Source: Locusta migratoria
Taxonomy: Eukaryota; Arthropoda; Insecta; Orthoptera; Acrididae
Reading direction: 5' to 3'
Assembly (NCBI GenBank): GCA_026315105.1
Contig: CM048750.1
Coordinates: 167,242,549 to 167,306,548 of the forward strand
Length of the DNA: 64,000 bases
The position numbers were made by a program, and so were the translations under genes. Position 1 is the stretch's first letter; each line of letters begins with the position of its first letter. The notes under the pieces are model-generated. The model searched no databases. It was not told the origin of the DNA and worked only from the letters and a program-made list of their open reading frames with translations. Shown in pieces: positions 32,066 to 43,235 of the stretch.

Positions 32066-33176
32066 ATGGCGGACGTGCGTTTGAGCTTTGAAGCGCTGAA
32101 GCAGATAATTAAATGGTACTGGAAGTTTGAGAATGTAGCTGCGGTTCGAAGACAGTGAAGAAGTGAGTATGGTGCAGAACCAACTTCAGGATTAACAATT
32201 ACACGTCTACGAGACAAATTCGAAATTCATGGAACAGTGTGTGATGAGCATAAAGGTCGATCAGGGCGACCTCGAAAGGCTACAAGGGATGATTCTACAA
32301 CAGCGATCATGGAACTATTTCACCGTTCGCCTCAAAAATCTTCAAGGCAAGCGGCACGTGAGAGCAATGTAGGTGCTAGTAGTGTGCTACGCATTCTGAT
32401 GAAAGGCAGGTTTCGTGTGTACATTCCAAGGCTGGTGCAACAATTAAGAGACGAAGATCCAGATCGAAGGTTAGAATTTTGTGAATGTGTTCAGGAGATG
32501 GTGAGACGTGAACCGGGATTTATGAATAGCATAATTTGGACGGATGAAGCCCAATTCAAACTCAGTGGAACTGTCAACATGCACAATTGTGTGTACTGGG
32601 CTGAAGATAATCCTCACATTACAGTTGAAAAATCTGTGAATTTGCCTGGTGTAAATGTATGGTGTGGTTTGTCTGCAAGGGGTCTCTTTGGGCCTTTCCG
32701 CTTTGAAGGTACTGTTACTGGAGAAACGTACCTAACAATGCTTGCTGACTCCATATTCCCTGCCATTCGAGCATTATACAGTAATTATGAGTTTAATTTC
32801 CAAGAAGATGGCGCCCTGCCGCACTATCATAGGGACTTAAGAGCATACCTGGATCACAATGTGCCAGGCCAGTGGATAGGAAGCAGGAGACCAATCGAGT
32901 TTCCTTCACGCTCTCCAGACCTCACACCACTGGGTTTTTTCGTATGGGGCACAGTAAGCTGAGCTTTACAAACGTAAACCACATAACCTGGACACACTTT
33001 GGAATGAGATTCAAGCGGTGTGCGCAGACATCTCATTGGACACTTTGGTAAGATGTACGGAATCAGTGGTAACTCGTACTAAGAAATGTATTGATGCTGA
33101 AGGCCACATTTTCAAAGTACGTTTATTTTTGAAATTGGATTTAAAGCTTTCCATTTCCAGAAATTTAACATTGTAG
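32066..33176 (+). pseudogene. DD41D mariner transposase, nearly full length but inactive
   Basis: A Tc1/mariner transposase, the enzyme that cuts and rejoins element ends at TA. It starts at ATG 32066 (MADVRLSFEALKQII); an in-frame TGA is at codon 31. From 32237 a 241-codon open stretch carries WTDEAQFKLSG, VNLPGVNVWCGLS, FQEDGALPHYHRD and RSPDLTPLGFFVWG. Counting from 32237, catalytic residues fall at D103 and D191, and the third position, 41 residues further, is Gly233 where Asp is expected. A one-base shift near 32957 moves the last ~72 codons (YKRKPHNLDTLWNEIQAV...) to another frame, ending TAG at 33174. The D-41-D spacing fits the rosa group. Confidence 0.88.
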
Positions 33177-33372
33177 CCGGCCACGGTAGCCGAGCGGTCT
33201 GCGGCGCGCCGGTCACGTTCTGCACGGCCACTACGGTGAGGGGTTCGAATCCCCCCTCGGGCTTGGATATTTGTGCCGTCCTTAGTATTAGCTAAGTCAT
33301 AAGCAGTTTGTAAGTTAAGGGACTAATGACCCGTAGTTAAGTCCCATAAGCTCTACAAACATTAGAGACACT
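33177..33372 (+). repeat. SINE-A copy inside mariner
   Basis: Flanked by TTTAACATTGTAG at 33164-33176 and 33373-33385, just inside the right inverted repeat of the mariner. Confidence 0.96.
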
Positions 33373-33388
33373 TTTAACATTGTAGAAC

Positions 33389-34710
33389 ATCATCATCATC
33401 ATTAGACACTAATTATGCCTTTCAGCGTTCGGTTTGGAGCATAGTACCTCTAATACAATTCCTCCTTGATCCCCTATTCAATGCTAACATTGATGCCTCA
33501 TCTGATGTTATGCCTTTTACTTCAAAATCATTCTGCACCGAATCTAAGTACTTTCTTCTTGGTCTACCTCGACTCCTCTTACCATCCGCTGCCGAGCTCA
33601 TGAGACTCTTAGGTAACCTTGGTTCTCCCATGCGTGTAACATGACCCCACCATCTCAGTCTGTTCACTCTAACTGCTTCATCTATGGTGTTAATACCCAG
33701 TTTTTCTTCGATTTCCTCATTATGGACACCCTCCTGCCATTGTTCCCATCTATTAGTGCCTGCAATCATTCTTGCTACTTTCATATCTGTAACCTCTACC
33801 TTATGAAAAAGGTAACCTGTATCCACCCAAATTTCACTCCCATACAACAAAGTTGGTCGAAAGATAGAGCGGTGCATTAGCTTTGCTGCACCTCGATTCC
33901 AGTTCTTTCGCTATGTTGCCATCCTGTGAGAAAATACATCCCAGGTACTTGAAACTGTCTACCTATTCTCCTATTTGGCACTCAATCTGTTTAAATCTCT
34001 TTCCGACAGACATTACTTTTGTTTTGGAGATGATGATCTTCATATCATAATCCTTGCACCTCTGATCGAGCTCTGAAATATTAGTTTGCAACCTTTCAAT
34101 CGAATCGGCCATTACAACTAAGTCATCCGCATATGCGAGACTGCTTATTTTGTTTTCGCCTATTTTAATCCTGCCCTGCCAATCTACTGTTTTCAACATA
34201 TGATCCATGAATAGAATGAATAACAATGGTGCCAGGTTACAGCCTTGTCTTACCCCTGAAATTACCCTGAAGCATGAGCTTAATTTGCCATCTACTCTAA
34301 CTGCTGCCTGGCAGTCTACGTAAAGCCCTTCAATTGCCTAATCTTGTAGAACTGACAGTAGCTTCCTCCTAGGAATAGATCTATGAAACATAGATACAAT
34401 TCCCTGTTCCACTCATAGCACTTTTCCATTACCTGCCGTAAGCTAAAGATCTGGTCCTGACAGCCTCTAAGAGGCCTAACCCACACTGATTTTCATCTAA
34501 CTTGTCCTCAATTAGTACTCGTACTCTCCTTTCAACAATACCTGAGAATATTTTGCCTACAACACTAATTAAAGAGATACCTCAATAGTTGTTATAATCA
34601 TTTCTGTTTCCATGTTTGAAAATTGGCGTAATTACCGCTTTCGTCCAGTCAGGCGGAACCTGCCCAGATTCCCACGCTTTCTCAATTATCCTGTGTAACC
34701 ATTGTAGAAC
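33389..34710 (-). pseudogene. LINE reverse transcriptase with CAT/ATG-repeat tail, inserted in mariner
   Basis: Minus-strand 5'-truncated LINE of the same family as 893-1834. In order: a diverged RT start near 34,600 (HGNRNDYNNYRG-like), ENQCG, LRQVMEKCYEW, then LAYADDLVVMADS (34090-34130) with both palm aspartates intact, ISKTKVMSVGKRF, and a 151-codon C-terminal frame (33422-33877) with SEIWVDTGYL, RLRWWGHVTRMGEPRLPKS and SRGRPRRKYLDSVQ. Stops and frameshifts split it. The tail is (ATG)n at 33389-33404. ATTGTAGAAC flanks it (33379-33388, 34711-34720) with an extra copy at 34701-34710. Confidence 0.85.
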
Positions 34711-34792
34711 ATTGTAGAACGGGAAATAAATTTTCTATGGCGCTTCAAAGAGTGTATACATTTTTTGACGCACCCTGTAGTTAAAGAAAGGC

Positions 34793-34920
34793 TCTTCTAA
34801 CTCCGCTGGCCGCCAACTCGCCAGACATGAAAATTATTGAGCATATGTGGGATGCCTTGCAACGCACTGTTCAGGAGAGATCTACACCCCGTCGCAGTCA
34901 TGGATGAATGGTCAGCCCTG
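34793..34920 (+). pseudogene. Tc1-like transposase fragment
   Basis: Plus-strand reading TPLAANSPDMKIIEHMWDAL then QRTVQERSTPRR before a stop. NSPDxxxIEHxWD is the block around the third catalytic residue of Tc1 transposases. Only about 40 codons remain, directly outside the mariner right end. Confidence 0.7.
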
Positions 34921-35400
34921 CAGGACGCATAGTATCTACACGATACTAGGCAGGTGTGCCGGTTTCTTTGACTCTTCACTGTAAAGCCCTTTCTACACGG
35001 GAAGTGAGAGGTTACGAGATTACCCATGATGCACCGGTCACGTCGGCCGGGTACAGTGTAGACGCGTCCACTTGCACAGGATGCACGCATACGATCGCTA
35101 GTAGACGGAATAGGATGGATCCTATTCTCGCGCGTATGAAAGTGCTTCGCGCATGCGCAGACGACCGGATGGTGAACCCAGCAGACAAACGAAGCCAAAT
35201 AGCGAATTTGTTTGAGAATGTATACTTGTCTCCTGCTCAGAGGAACGTAGTTTTTCGACTCAGTCGTAAGCTTTTTAGGAGGTGATACTATAGAGGAATT
35301 GCATTAAAAATTTCATACAACATGTGTACAATTTTTATTGAATACAGAGTTAATATGAAAACCAAACAAACTTAAAGCAAATGTAAATGAAGACATTTTC
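34921..35400. other. Nothing recognised
   Basis: Overlapping frames of 109 and 133 codons on opposite strands (34797-35285) have no family features. Confidence 0.4.
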
Positions 35401-35599
35401 ACTGATTTAGCCGTCGGTTCTTGGTTGTACGACATCACGCTGACTTCAAAGTAGAATTTTGTGTACGTGCTACACGTTCATTTCCAGTTATTTACCCGGT
35501 TTTCGGCTTACTAGGACATATTCCCCAAGTACGTCGAAAACCGGTTGTTTAAATAGAAATCAATATGGCGATCTACCAAGAACCGACGAAAGAATCAGT
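35401..35599. mobile_element. Short MITE or nested hairpin element
   Basis: 199 bp with inverted ends ACTGATTTAGCCGTCGGTTCTT and ...CCAAGAACCGACGAAAGAATCAGT, plus an inner pair CCGGTTTTCG/CGAAAACCGG (35499 and 35541). Flanks read TTTTC and CAAAA, so the target duplication is ambiguous. Confidence 0.78.
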
Positions 35600-36706
35600 C
35601 AAAAATCCAAATTTGCATATGCTAAAATTGTACATACCAAGAACTGTATCTCTGTACCCAATAAAAACTGGAAACACGTTATATGAAATTTTAACTGAAA
35701 AACATCTTTATTGCCATCTTCTAAAATAATTGCTATTTTTCCTTGAACATTCTGTAGTTAATAGATGAAATATTTGATTTTGGTGAGCATTATTTGAAGC
35801 TTTATCAAAGTTTAAGGTCTATGTGTAGACAACTGAGCTTGTTCATCATATACATAGGTGCCTCAAACCGCAGGGGCTGGAAGTATGTAGTCGCATTTTA
35901 TAATGAGGACGTTAACACATGTGAGCAACGTAGTTAGACATGAAATGCAGGAAAACAAATACAGTTTCACAGTGGCAGTCTACAACACAAATGTTTTAAT
36001 CATTACAATAATGACAATATATTTTACAGTTTCGAAAAGTGATCTTAACTCAGCAATTCATTTGCTGTAATTTGACAATAAACGCAAGTTGACACGTGAA
36101 GCAGACGATTCGACAAATGCGTACCTTTTGAACGCTTCTTTGTAGTTCGACGGTCTATCGCAAGGAGCGCTGAAGCTGATAACGACTTTCCTTGTGCGTA
36201 TTGCTCGTCTCGTATAAGAAATGTCTTAACCATTTCCTGCCCGACGGGACTTAAAAGTCCCAGCCCATTTACATCGTCATAAAACAAAGTGGAATATTAT
36301 ATCTGACGTATTGCTGATGGGACGTCAGGGTCCCTCTGATATATCTTATGAAACACTCCCTGGCCGATATTTTTCAGTATCACTGCTCACAGATAGCAGT
36401 AAACAACGGACTATTTCATGTCTGTGTTCACGATTTAGTCAGCCGAGTTTTGTTGACACAAAAAGACGCTGTTGTGTGTTTTCACGTTGGTAATTTTGTT
36501 TTCTACTGTTTTAGCTAATTAAATGACTAGAGCTCATTTTATTTATACATTGTTCAAAACTGTGCGTGCAAGGTTTTAGTACTGCCAGTGTGTCAAAGGC
36601 ATTTTGTGCATGTTATTTTTGTAGTTTTCTTTGTTGCTAGGTGACAGTAATAAATGCTTGTAGTTTTCTTTTTTTTACGAATTACCAAATATGAAATCGG
36701 TTCAGG
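35600..36706. other. No assigned feature
   Basis: An 80-codon minus-strand frame (36045-36287) with RRTTKKRSKG and a C-terminal CVYC is the longest candidate. I recognise no family and would not call it a gene. Confidence 0.4.
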
Positions 36707-36716
36707 GATAACTACT

Positions 36717-36920
36717 GGCCTCGGTGGAGTATCCGAGCGGTCTAAAGCGTCTCGCTGCGGAGCGCGCGGTTGCTCGCCGTGGAGGTTCGAGTCCTCCCTG
36801 GCGCATGTGTATGTGTGTTTGTCCTTAGGTTAGTTTATCTAGGTTTAAGTAGTTTGTAAGCTACGGACTGATGACCACGCAGTTTGGTCCGATAGATTTA
36901 CAAACATTTGAACATTTTTT
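36717..36920 (+). repeat. SINE-B copy with perfect target duplication
   Basis: Full-length copy (GGAGTATCCGAGCGGTCTAA, B box GGTTCGAGTCC) flanked by GATAACTACT at 36707-36716 and 36921-36930. It is among the best-preserved SINE-B copies here. Confidence 0.96.
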
Positions 36921-37046
36921 GATAACTACTGTTTGCTTTTTCCCCCTTCATATCAATAACTGAAACGGCATTCCAATATAAAAATTTTATTGTCTGTTTC
37001 TTGCTGGTAAATTCTTTTGTTAACAGAGATAAGCATTTCAAAATGT

Positions 37047-37647
37047 TTCCAGAATGAAACTTTTCACTCTGCAGCGGAGTGTGCGCTGATATGAAACTTC
37101 CTGGCAGATTAAAATTGTGTGCCGTAACCGGGACTCGAAACTGGGACCATTGCCTTTCGCGGGCATGCGCACTACCGACTACCGACGATTAAAATTGTGT
37201 GCCGGAACCGGGACTCGAAACTGGGACCATTGCCTTTCGCGGGCAAGCGCACTACCGACTGTGGGTAGTGCGCTCGCCCGCGAAAGGCAAAGGTCCCAGG
37301 TTCGAGTCCCGGTTCTGGCACACAATTTTAATCTGCCAGGAAGTTTCATATCAGCGCACACTCCGCTGCAGAGTGAAAAGTTTCATTCTGGAAACATCCC
37401 TTAGGCTGTGACTAAGCCATGTCTCCACCATATCCTTTCTTCCAGGAGTGCTAGTCTTGCATGGTTCGCAGGAGAGCTTCTGTGAAGTTTGGAAAGTAGA
37501 AGGCGAGGTACTGGCGGAAGTCAATTTGTGAGGCGGCAACGTGAGTCGTGTCGATAGCACAGTCGGTAGTGCGCTTGCCCGCGAAAGGCAAAGGTCCCAG
37601 GTTCGAGTCCCGGTTCCGGCACACAATTTTAATCTTCCAGGAAGTTT
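37047..37647. repeat. tRNA-related composite repeat in mixed orientation
   Basis: A 13-bp direct repeat CATTTCAAAATGT bounds it (37034-37046, 37648-37660). Inside, a unit reading CAGAATGAAACTTTTCACTC...GGACTCGAAACTGGG occurs on the minus sense (37047-37180), its tRNA-like half is repeated (37186-37258), then the unit appears inverted (37262-37400). An ~150-bp body and another tRNA-like half (37550-37625) follow. The tRNA-like part has CACAGTCGGTAGTGCG (A box) and GGTTCGAGTCC (B box). It looks like a multimeric tRNA-derived retroposon. Confidence 0.82.
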
Positions 37648-37660
37648 CATTTCAAAATGT

Positions 37661-38514
37661 CTCCCAATTACATTATATCCTATTGCACTTTGAAGTCCCA
37701 TTTTCAATTTTTTAAAAATTTTTACTTATTGCGTCAAATAAGGAAAAAAAAAAAAGGTTTGAATACACTAATGTGTTTTTATTCACTCTGGTAACAAAAT
37801 AACCAAATATGAAGTTATATGCTCGAATATTAGATAGTTTGGGCAGGAAAGGGTTAAAAGTAAGTCGCGAGAAGTTTCCGTCGCCGATTTCGGACCTCGC
37901 GAGCCGGCTGGTGGCGGACACCGAGACGCGCAACGAGATTAGGTGTCAGGAAATCCCTGGAGCCCGCGTGTTTACCGCGCAAGACAAGACAATACGAAAC
38001 GAGGAGTCGCGCGGACGCCAAACAGTGGAAAAGTTGGCCCGCCACTCCCGGACCTGCGGGCAGCGCACTTCTAATGTATTTTTCTTCCTCTTTTGCCGCC
38101 TTATCAGTCCGAAAACATTTTTGTTAACCGCGCGGCGGAACGACCGAGCCCATCAGAGGCACCAAAATGGCCGGACACGGAGTTGTATTGCCGGAGGTGT
38201 TGGCGCACCGACAGCTAAGTGAGAACTAATAAGGCCGAGTGGCAGGCCCATTACGTGAGGCGGCATTCTCTCGCTGTCGCAGATAAAACCGGCCGTCTTT
38301 AGTATCGTCGTGAAGGTCGTGTAATTATCTAGGTCCAGCGCTGTCGAGGCATCTGTGCATGTTCTCATTATCCCATCAAAATCGGCTTTCATACAGACTT
38401 TTTTTTTACCACGTGCAATTTTAGGGGCCTAGAACAGCTCCGAGGATCTTACAGATAGAAACGCCAAACTTCAGCGCGAGGAAACTAGTAATTGTTCTTT
38501 AAAAGAAGTACTGC
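37661..38514. other. Unassigned, locally GC-rich at 37860-38180
   Basis: A 137-codon plus-strand frame (37809-38222) lies in a CpG-containing stretch but shows no family motif. I could not support a gene. Confidence 0.35.
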
Positions 38515-40490
38515 TCAAAACCCGGCGTTGTCTATATATTTATTTACTCGCTTAATTCCCGCTGCTTCGCAGGTGTATGGTCTGCATTGGTTGTTTCTAC
38601 TTCTAAATATAAATTTTCGCCGGCCGCGGTGGCCGAGGGGACTGAGGCGCTTCAGTCACGGTCTGCACGGCCACTACGGTCGGGGGTTAGAATCCCCCCT
38701 CGGGGATGGCTATTTGTGCCGTCCTTAGTATTAATTAGTTCATAAGTAGTTTGTAAGTTTAGGGACTGCTGCACTTGTAGTTAAGTCCCATAAGCTATAC
38801 AAACATTTGAGTCCCATAAGCTATACCAACATTTGAACATTTTTATAAATTTTCATAGCTGTAGCTTTAAAAATGCTTTCCTAGTCAAGTATTTTGATAC
38901 AACTTGCCACTCTCTATTGCATCATTAGGGCAGAATTCAAAACATCCCGAAAAACATTTTTTTTTTAAATTCCAACCATTGTTCCAATTCCGAATTTTCA
39001 CAGTACTAGCATAAAAATAGTCTTAGTAGCACCCTTAAAAGTTTTTCCCTTGCATCACCCGCTTAATGGTTGAATTTCGAAAAATATCGAAACTCGGGTT
39101 TTTAAAACTCCAATCAAAAATCTAAATGCGAAATTTTGTATTTCTTGCTTCAAAATTTCCTTAATAGCCACGTATTTTCATAAATCTGTTCATTCCCTAT
39201 TTCACCCGCTTAAGGATGGGAATACCGGAAAATAGCTAATTTGTTTACAGTGTAAGATAAACAACGTCTATACATTTCAAGTTTCTATCGTCTGTAGATT
39301 CACTTTTCAGCGCCGTTTTCTGTCTTTTAGATACGGAACGAGGACGCGAAATTTCTTTCTTACTCTTTTGCATCTTTCTTGGTAGTTTTACTTTCCAAAC
39401 TGCAACATGCACTAATTTTTCTTTATTCGTACGCTTGTTGCCCAAAAACTACTGAAGAATGTGCATTACGTGTCAGGTCATCGCTGGTTTTCAGACCGAA
39501 TTTTATATAAGCTGACGACTTTCAACCACTATATCTTCCACCCTCTTATACCTATCGACACGGAAATGCTATGGTGTACAACGGGAGACTTTGTACTACT
39601 ACAAAACAGAGAGATCGTTTGTCTCCATTGTGTAGTTTTTGCTGAAGAGCAAAATATTGACACCCACGCGTAGAATTTTGTAGAAGTCGGTAACTTTCAA
39701 CTCCCATATCTTCCACCCCTTTATCGGTACCAACCCTCTACGGCCATAGAGCACACTGAGAGTCTGATACCTATTACCACATACAAACACTATTCGTTTG
39801 CGATGTGCAGTTTTGGCTGCAGAGTGAAATATAGGCACAAAACACCTAAATTTTTATACATATTATGATTTCATACTCCCCTCCACCCATTCATCTCTCG
39901 ATCTGTCATCTCTCTGTTCATCTCCACCTACCCGTCACTCGGCCCATTTCTTCCTCTCCCCCTCCCTCCTTCTACAAGAAACAAAATGACATATACAACT
40001 GTGAACTTTCGTGGTTATCACTGAACAAAGTTTTCTGCGAGGTACCCTATGCCATGCACCGTACAAAAATTTATGTGGACAGTGAGCTTCATCTTGGTTT
40101 AAAAATCAAGCGTCATAAATTCAACAAAATTGGAGCAAAACAATGACAAATCCCAAAGTCCGTAGGTAAAGTACCCTCCGCCATGTATCGAACGACATTT
40201 TATGTAGACAGTGACTTTCTCCTTGTTTTGAAGGTCGCGAGTACAAAATTCCACACTGAAACAAAATTATAGATTTGTATGTAACAGGAATATACAAAAA
40301 CATTGAAAAGCGGATTTTCATTTACTCTCAAATTTTCCATTTTTGCGGTACATTTCCCATAAATTTTATTTCATGCAGACCTTGTTCTAAGAATTCCGAT
40401 CACAACATAGAATTAACATCACTCAAATCAGTCGAGCCTTTCTCAATTTATTGCCTAACCAAGGGAAATAGGAATTCATTTTTATATATA
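38515..40490 (+). repeat. Long AT-rich interspersed repeat, copy 1
   Basis: It starts CTCAAAACCCGGCGTTGTC, matching the start of the next copy at 40495. It contains internal repeats: CTTTCAACxxxxATATCTTCCACC at about 39520 and 39695, and the AAGTACCCTxxGCCATG block at about 40040 and 40170. A SINE-A interrupts it at 38619-38843. Type and coding capacity are unknown. Confidence 0.55.
38619..38843 (+). repeat. SINE-A copy with duplicated tail
   Basis: Flanked by TATAAATTTTC at 38608-38618 and 38844-38854. The last ~30 bp (GTCCCATAAGCTATACAAAC-type) are present twice in tandem, making this copy about 25 bp longer than its relatives. Confidence 0.95.
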
Positions 40491-40491
40491 A

Positions 40492-41425
40492 ACTAGCTGA
40501 AAACCCAGCGTTGCCCTGGTATTTATTTATTTATTCCTGCCTTGAGTAAGTACTTCGCATATCCCTTTTTTCTCTGTCCATCTCCATTTTGTAAAAACGT
40601 AATATATTTATCGGAGAATGTATAAGAAATAAGGCTGTCTTGCATAATATACAAAATTATACGTGCAGTATCCAAACTAAGAAAGATAGCAATCAAAATA
40701 CAAAATGCATATAAAATTCGCAATGTCTCTTATTTATTGAGTTATATGTTGTAAAATTCTATACTTTTCAGGTATCTATTCATTTGTATAAGTGCTATAC
40801 GTCTGTAATATCTGTTGCGAATACAATTCGTGTGATAGCAAGGTTTTTATGAACTTTACTGTTTATGAGCTCATATCTCATGAACTACGTGTCGTACTGT
40901 GATACAATTTAGGAGGCTACAATTTGTAGTGTACAAATTACAAATTGTAATGTCATACCGAATGCTATAGTTTTACTCCATAAACAATGGAAAAGTAGTA
41001 AGCTAGAAACTTTTTCCCTTTCATCATTTTGCTATGGCTGTCAGCGAGAAAAAATTTAATAAAGGTTTGAAATTATGTTTAAAGTTTGTTGCAAGTCGCT
41101 AAGTACTCTCATTCTCATATAGCGTATTTATAAAGTCTTGCCACAGTATGTGGCAGTTTTTTTGCGAATTCTATTGTTTATGACGTAATATCTTCTGAAC
41201 CATGTGTCGTATGTGATTCTTAACCCCACAGCAATTATTACCTCACGGTAAGGAAAGTGTGTACCAAATTTGGTTGAAATCGGTCCAGTTAATTACACTT
41301 ACGGTGACCGTCCTCGTGAATTAAATCTTACGTTTACAAAATTTCATAAAGATTGGAACAAACTGTAGACTTGTATGCAAAACGTGCACACAAACATACG
41401 GACACACTGCTTTATATATTAGAAG
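40492..41425 (+). repeat. Long AT-rich interspersed repeat, copy 2
   Basis: It begins AACTAGCTGAAAACCCAGCG with TTGCCCTGGTATTTATTTAT and ends ACGGACACACTGCTTTATAT-ATTAG before a GAA run. It contains blocks such as TTTGGTTGAAATCGGTCCAG. No frame was recognised. Confidence 0.6.
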
Positions 41426-41471
41426 ACAGAAGAAGAAGAAGAAGAAGAAGAAAAAGAGAAGAAGAAGAAAT
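41425..41471. repeat. (GAA)n microsatellite
   Basis: Imperfect AGA/GAA repeats directly after the long repeat. Confidence 0.9.
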
Positions 41472-41694
41472 TTACCACAAGTACCAAAATCGCTAAAAAG
41501 TATGTAACTAAAGTCAGAATAATCGCTTCTTTAGGGAAGGTCCCAAATAAACAGCTCTTCTAGTAGAACGAATTTGGAGACAGTCATTTCCATTCCCCCC
41601 CTCCCCTCCCCCCCCCCCAATAAATAAATAAAAATCTCTCCCACTCCGAAATCCCGTTCTCTCCCTCTCGTTCAGTCACTGATCACTACAGTTT

Positions 41695-42766
41695 GATATA
41701 AAAACCCTTCCAGCTTGAAGCTACTTGCGGAAATGGGAAACTTGTTAATAAAATCGTCTCGGGTTACAAGCCGGGTCATGTGGTTTACTGCCCACGAGCT
41801 TTCCACAGAGAACTCCTCTGCCATTGTCAAGTGGATGACTGTCATTTCGCGGCCGCTGCCGTGCTTATTTAGGCTCGCCGCCGCCAGTGACGTCACTGGT
41901 GCCCAGTTCTTGACCATATAAGGCAATAAGGCCGTACTGGGCTGCAAGTCGCCGTCTTTTTTATACCTACTGCCTTGTTTATTACGATGTCCCAGAAGCT
42001 GTTGGTCCGTTTAATAATAGATGTCTCGTCGATAGCAAAGCAGTTTTCCAAAGCATGTTCCAACACACTGATTTTTCGGGATAGCGTAATCTAAAACACC
42101 GCTTGTGCTCTATGCGTCGCTGTTCAATAGTGCCAACCGTCTGGCCGACATAAAACTGCCCACACTTACACGGAATTTTATAAATGCCTGGTGTTCTGAG
42201 ACCTAAATCAGCTTTCACAGGCTTCATTAGTTGTCGGATCTTTGCTGGAGGCCTGAAGATTGTGTCAGTTTTATGTCTCTTCAGAAGCCGGCTAATTTTC
42301 CCTGTTGTGAAGCCACAAAACGACAAAAATGCCGTCTTCTTGACGTCCTGAAACTTGTTTCACCACGTTCATTATCACGTTACTAGTTTCGATGAACATA
42401 GGTCATCAGCTTCCGTTTATTTTTACATACGGAAATCGCAGTATCCGTCTTTGCGGATAATACTTGTCCAGTATTGTTCTCTGCATGTCGATACAAGTAT
42501 TTTTGTGTAAGGGCGCACTTAGTCACTGAAAAGTTTATCTAACAATAAATAGAAGATTACAGTACGACACGTATTTACTAATACACAAACCTTCCAATGA
42601 CGACGTGCACTGTTGCACAAAAATTTCTGTAACGTGTTGAGTACAATACTAGACAAGTTATGTCGGCAAAGTTGAAGCATGTTATGTGGTAATAAATGTG
42701 GTGAAAACATGTTTGCGATCTTGGCAAATAGCTTCAAGCTGGAAGTTTTTTTTATATCAAAACTAT
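41695..42766. mobile_element. Penelope-like fragment between inverted flanks
   Basis: Left flank ATATAAAAACCCTTCCAGCT-TGAAGCTA (41696 on) recurs inverted at about 42730-42766 (read from the right: ATATAAAAAAAACTTCCAGC-TTGAAGCTA). Between them lies a minus-strand Penelope endonuclease fragment. Penelope elements often carry complex or inverted terminal repeats, so the flanks may be part of the element, although chance pairing with another repeat is possible. Confidence 0.5.
41900..42360 (-). pseudogene. Penelope-like element GIY-YIG endonuclease
   Basis: The 114-codon minus-strand frame (41982-42326) reads FTTGKISRLLKRH, DTIFRPPAKIRQLM, LGLRTPGIYKIPCKCGQFYVG and IEQRRIEHKR. GIY (residues 47-49) and YVG (59-61) are the defining motifs of the GIY-YIG nuclease that follows the reverse transcriptase in Penelope elements. 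RPPxKIR just before it is typical of the group. A frameshift after PEKS moves the rest (LEHALENCFAIDE, NSFWDIVINKAVGI) to another frame. The reverse transcriptase is missing upstream, so it is a 5'-truncated dead copy. Confidence 0.85.
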
Positions 42767-43235
42767 ACAGATGGCGTTCCTGAGCCTGGTATGTCAGGTT
42801 AATTTGAACATCATTACATTGTTTAACCACTCATGGCAACTACACGTATGGTACTACACACACTTGAATACCCGCGTACACATTGAGATGTTACTGGCAA
42901 ACCATTTTCACAAGGTCGTGGCCTGAAACTCGGCCAAGGTACTTCTGTATTGATGTTCACAGCTCTTCGACTGAGGATATGACCATAGTTACATCTGACA
43001 GCGCAATTCAGCCAGAAAGAATTATTAAAGCGCTAAACATGGTATGAACACAAAAAACTGAAGTAAAAGAAGCTTAATATGATATCGTTGCAGAGGACTC
43101 TTTACCATCTGGAACTGAGTGCTCTCAATAAGCTTTTCAAGCTACGTATATCTCTGAATAGTAAGTTCTCGAATACTATGATAAGGCGAGATACTATGTA
43201 CCGATGAGTAGAATTATTATTATTATAACGAAAAT
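42767..43235. other. Nothing recognised
   Basis: No supported feature. Confidence 0.4.

Larger units (their letters stand above)
31930..34777 (+). mobile_element. rosa-like (DD41D) mariner, with nested SINE-A and LINE
   Basis: Inverted ends of about 75 bp: left GGTGCGTCAAAAAATGTGTA, right (inverted) CAGGGTGCGTCAAAAAATGT, both continuing to CTTTGAA, AGAAAATT and CCGTTCTACAA. TA follows the right end at 34778-34779; the left outermost bases are degraded. Removing the SINE (33177-33372), the LINE (33389-34710) and their duplications leaves about 1.3 kb, the normal mariner size. Confidence 0.88.

Noticed and set aside
34797..35285. Frames of 133 (-) and 109 (+) codons overlapping each other
   Set aside because: Mutually antisense, no motif, adjacent to a transposase fragment.
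36045..36287. 80-codon minus-strand frame with a basic patch and CVYC end
   Set aside because: A possible piggyBac C-terminus was considered, but I see no catalytic or cysteine-rich domain pattern beyond these few residues.
37809..38222. 137-codon plus-strand frame
   Set aside because: No family resemblance or homologous motif; local GC bias explains the open frame.
41672..41947. 91-codon minus-strand frame beside the Penelope fragment
   Set aside because: It overlaps the shifted end of the endonuclease and one inverted flank; no independent domain is visible.
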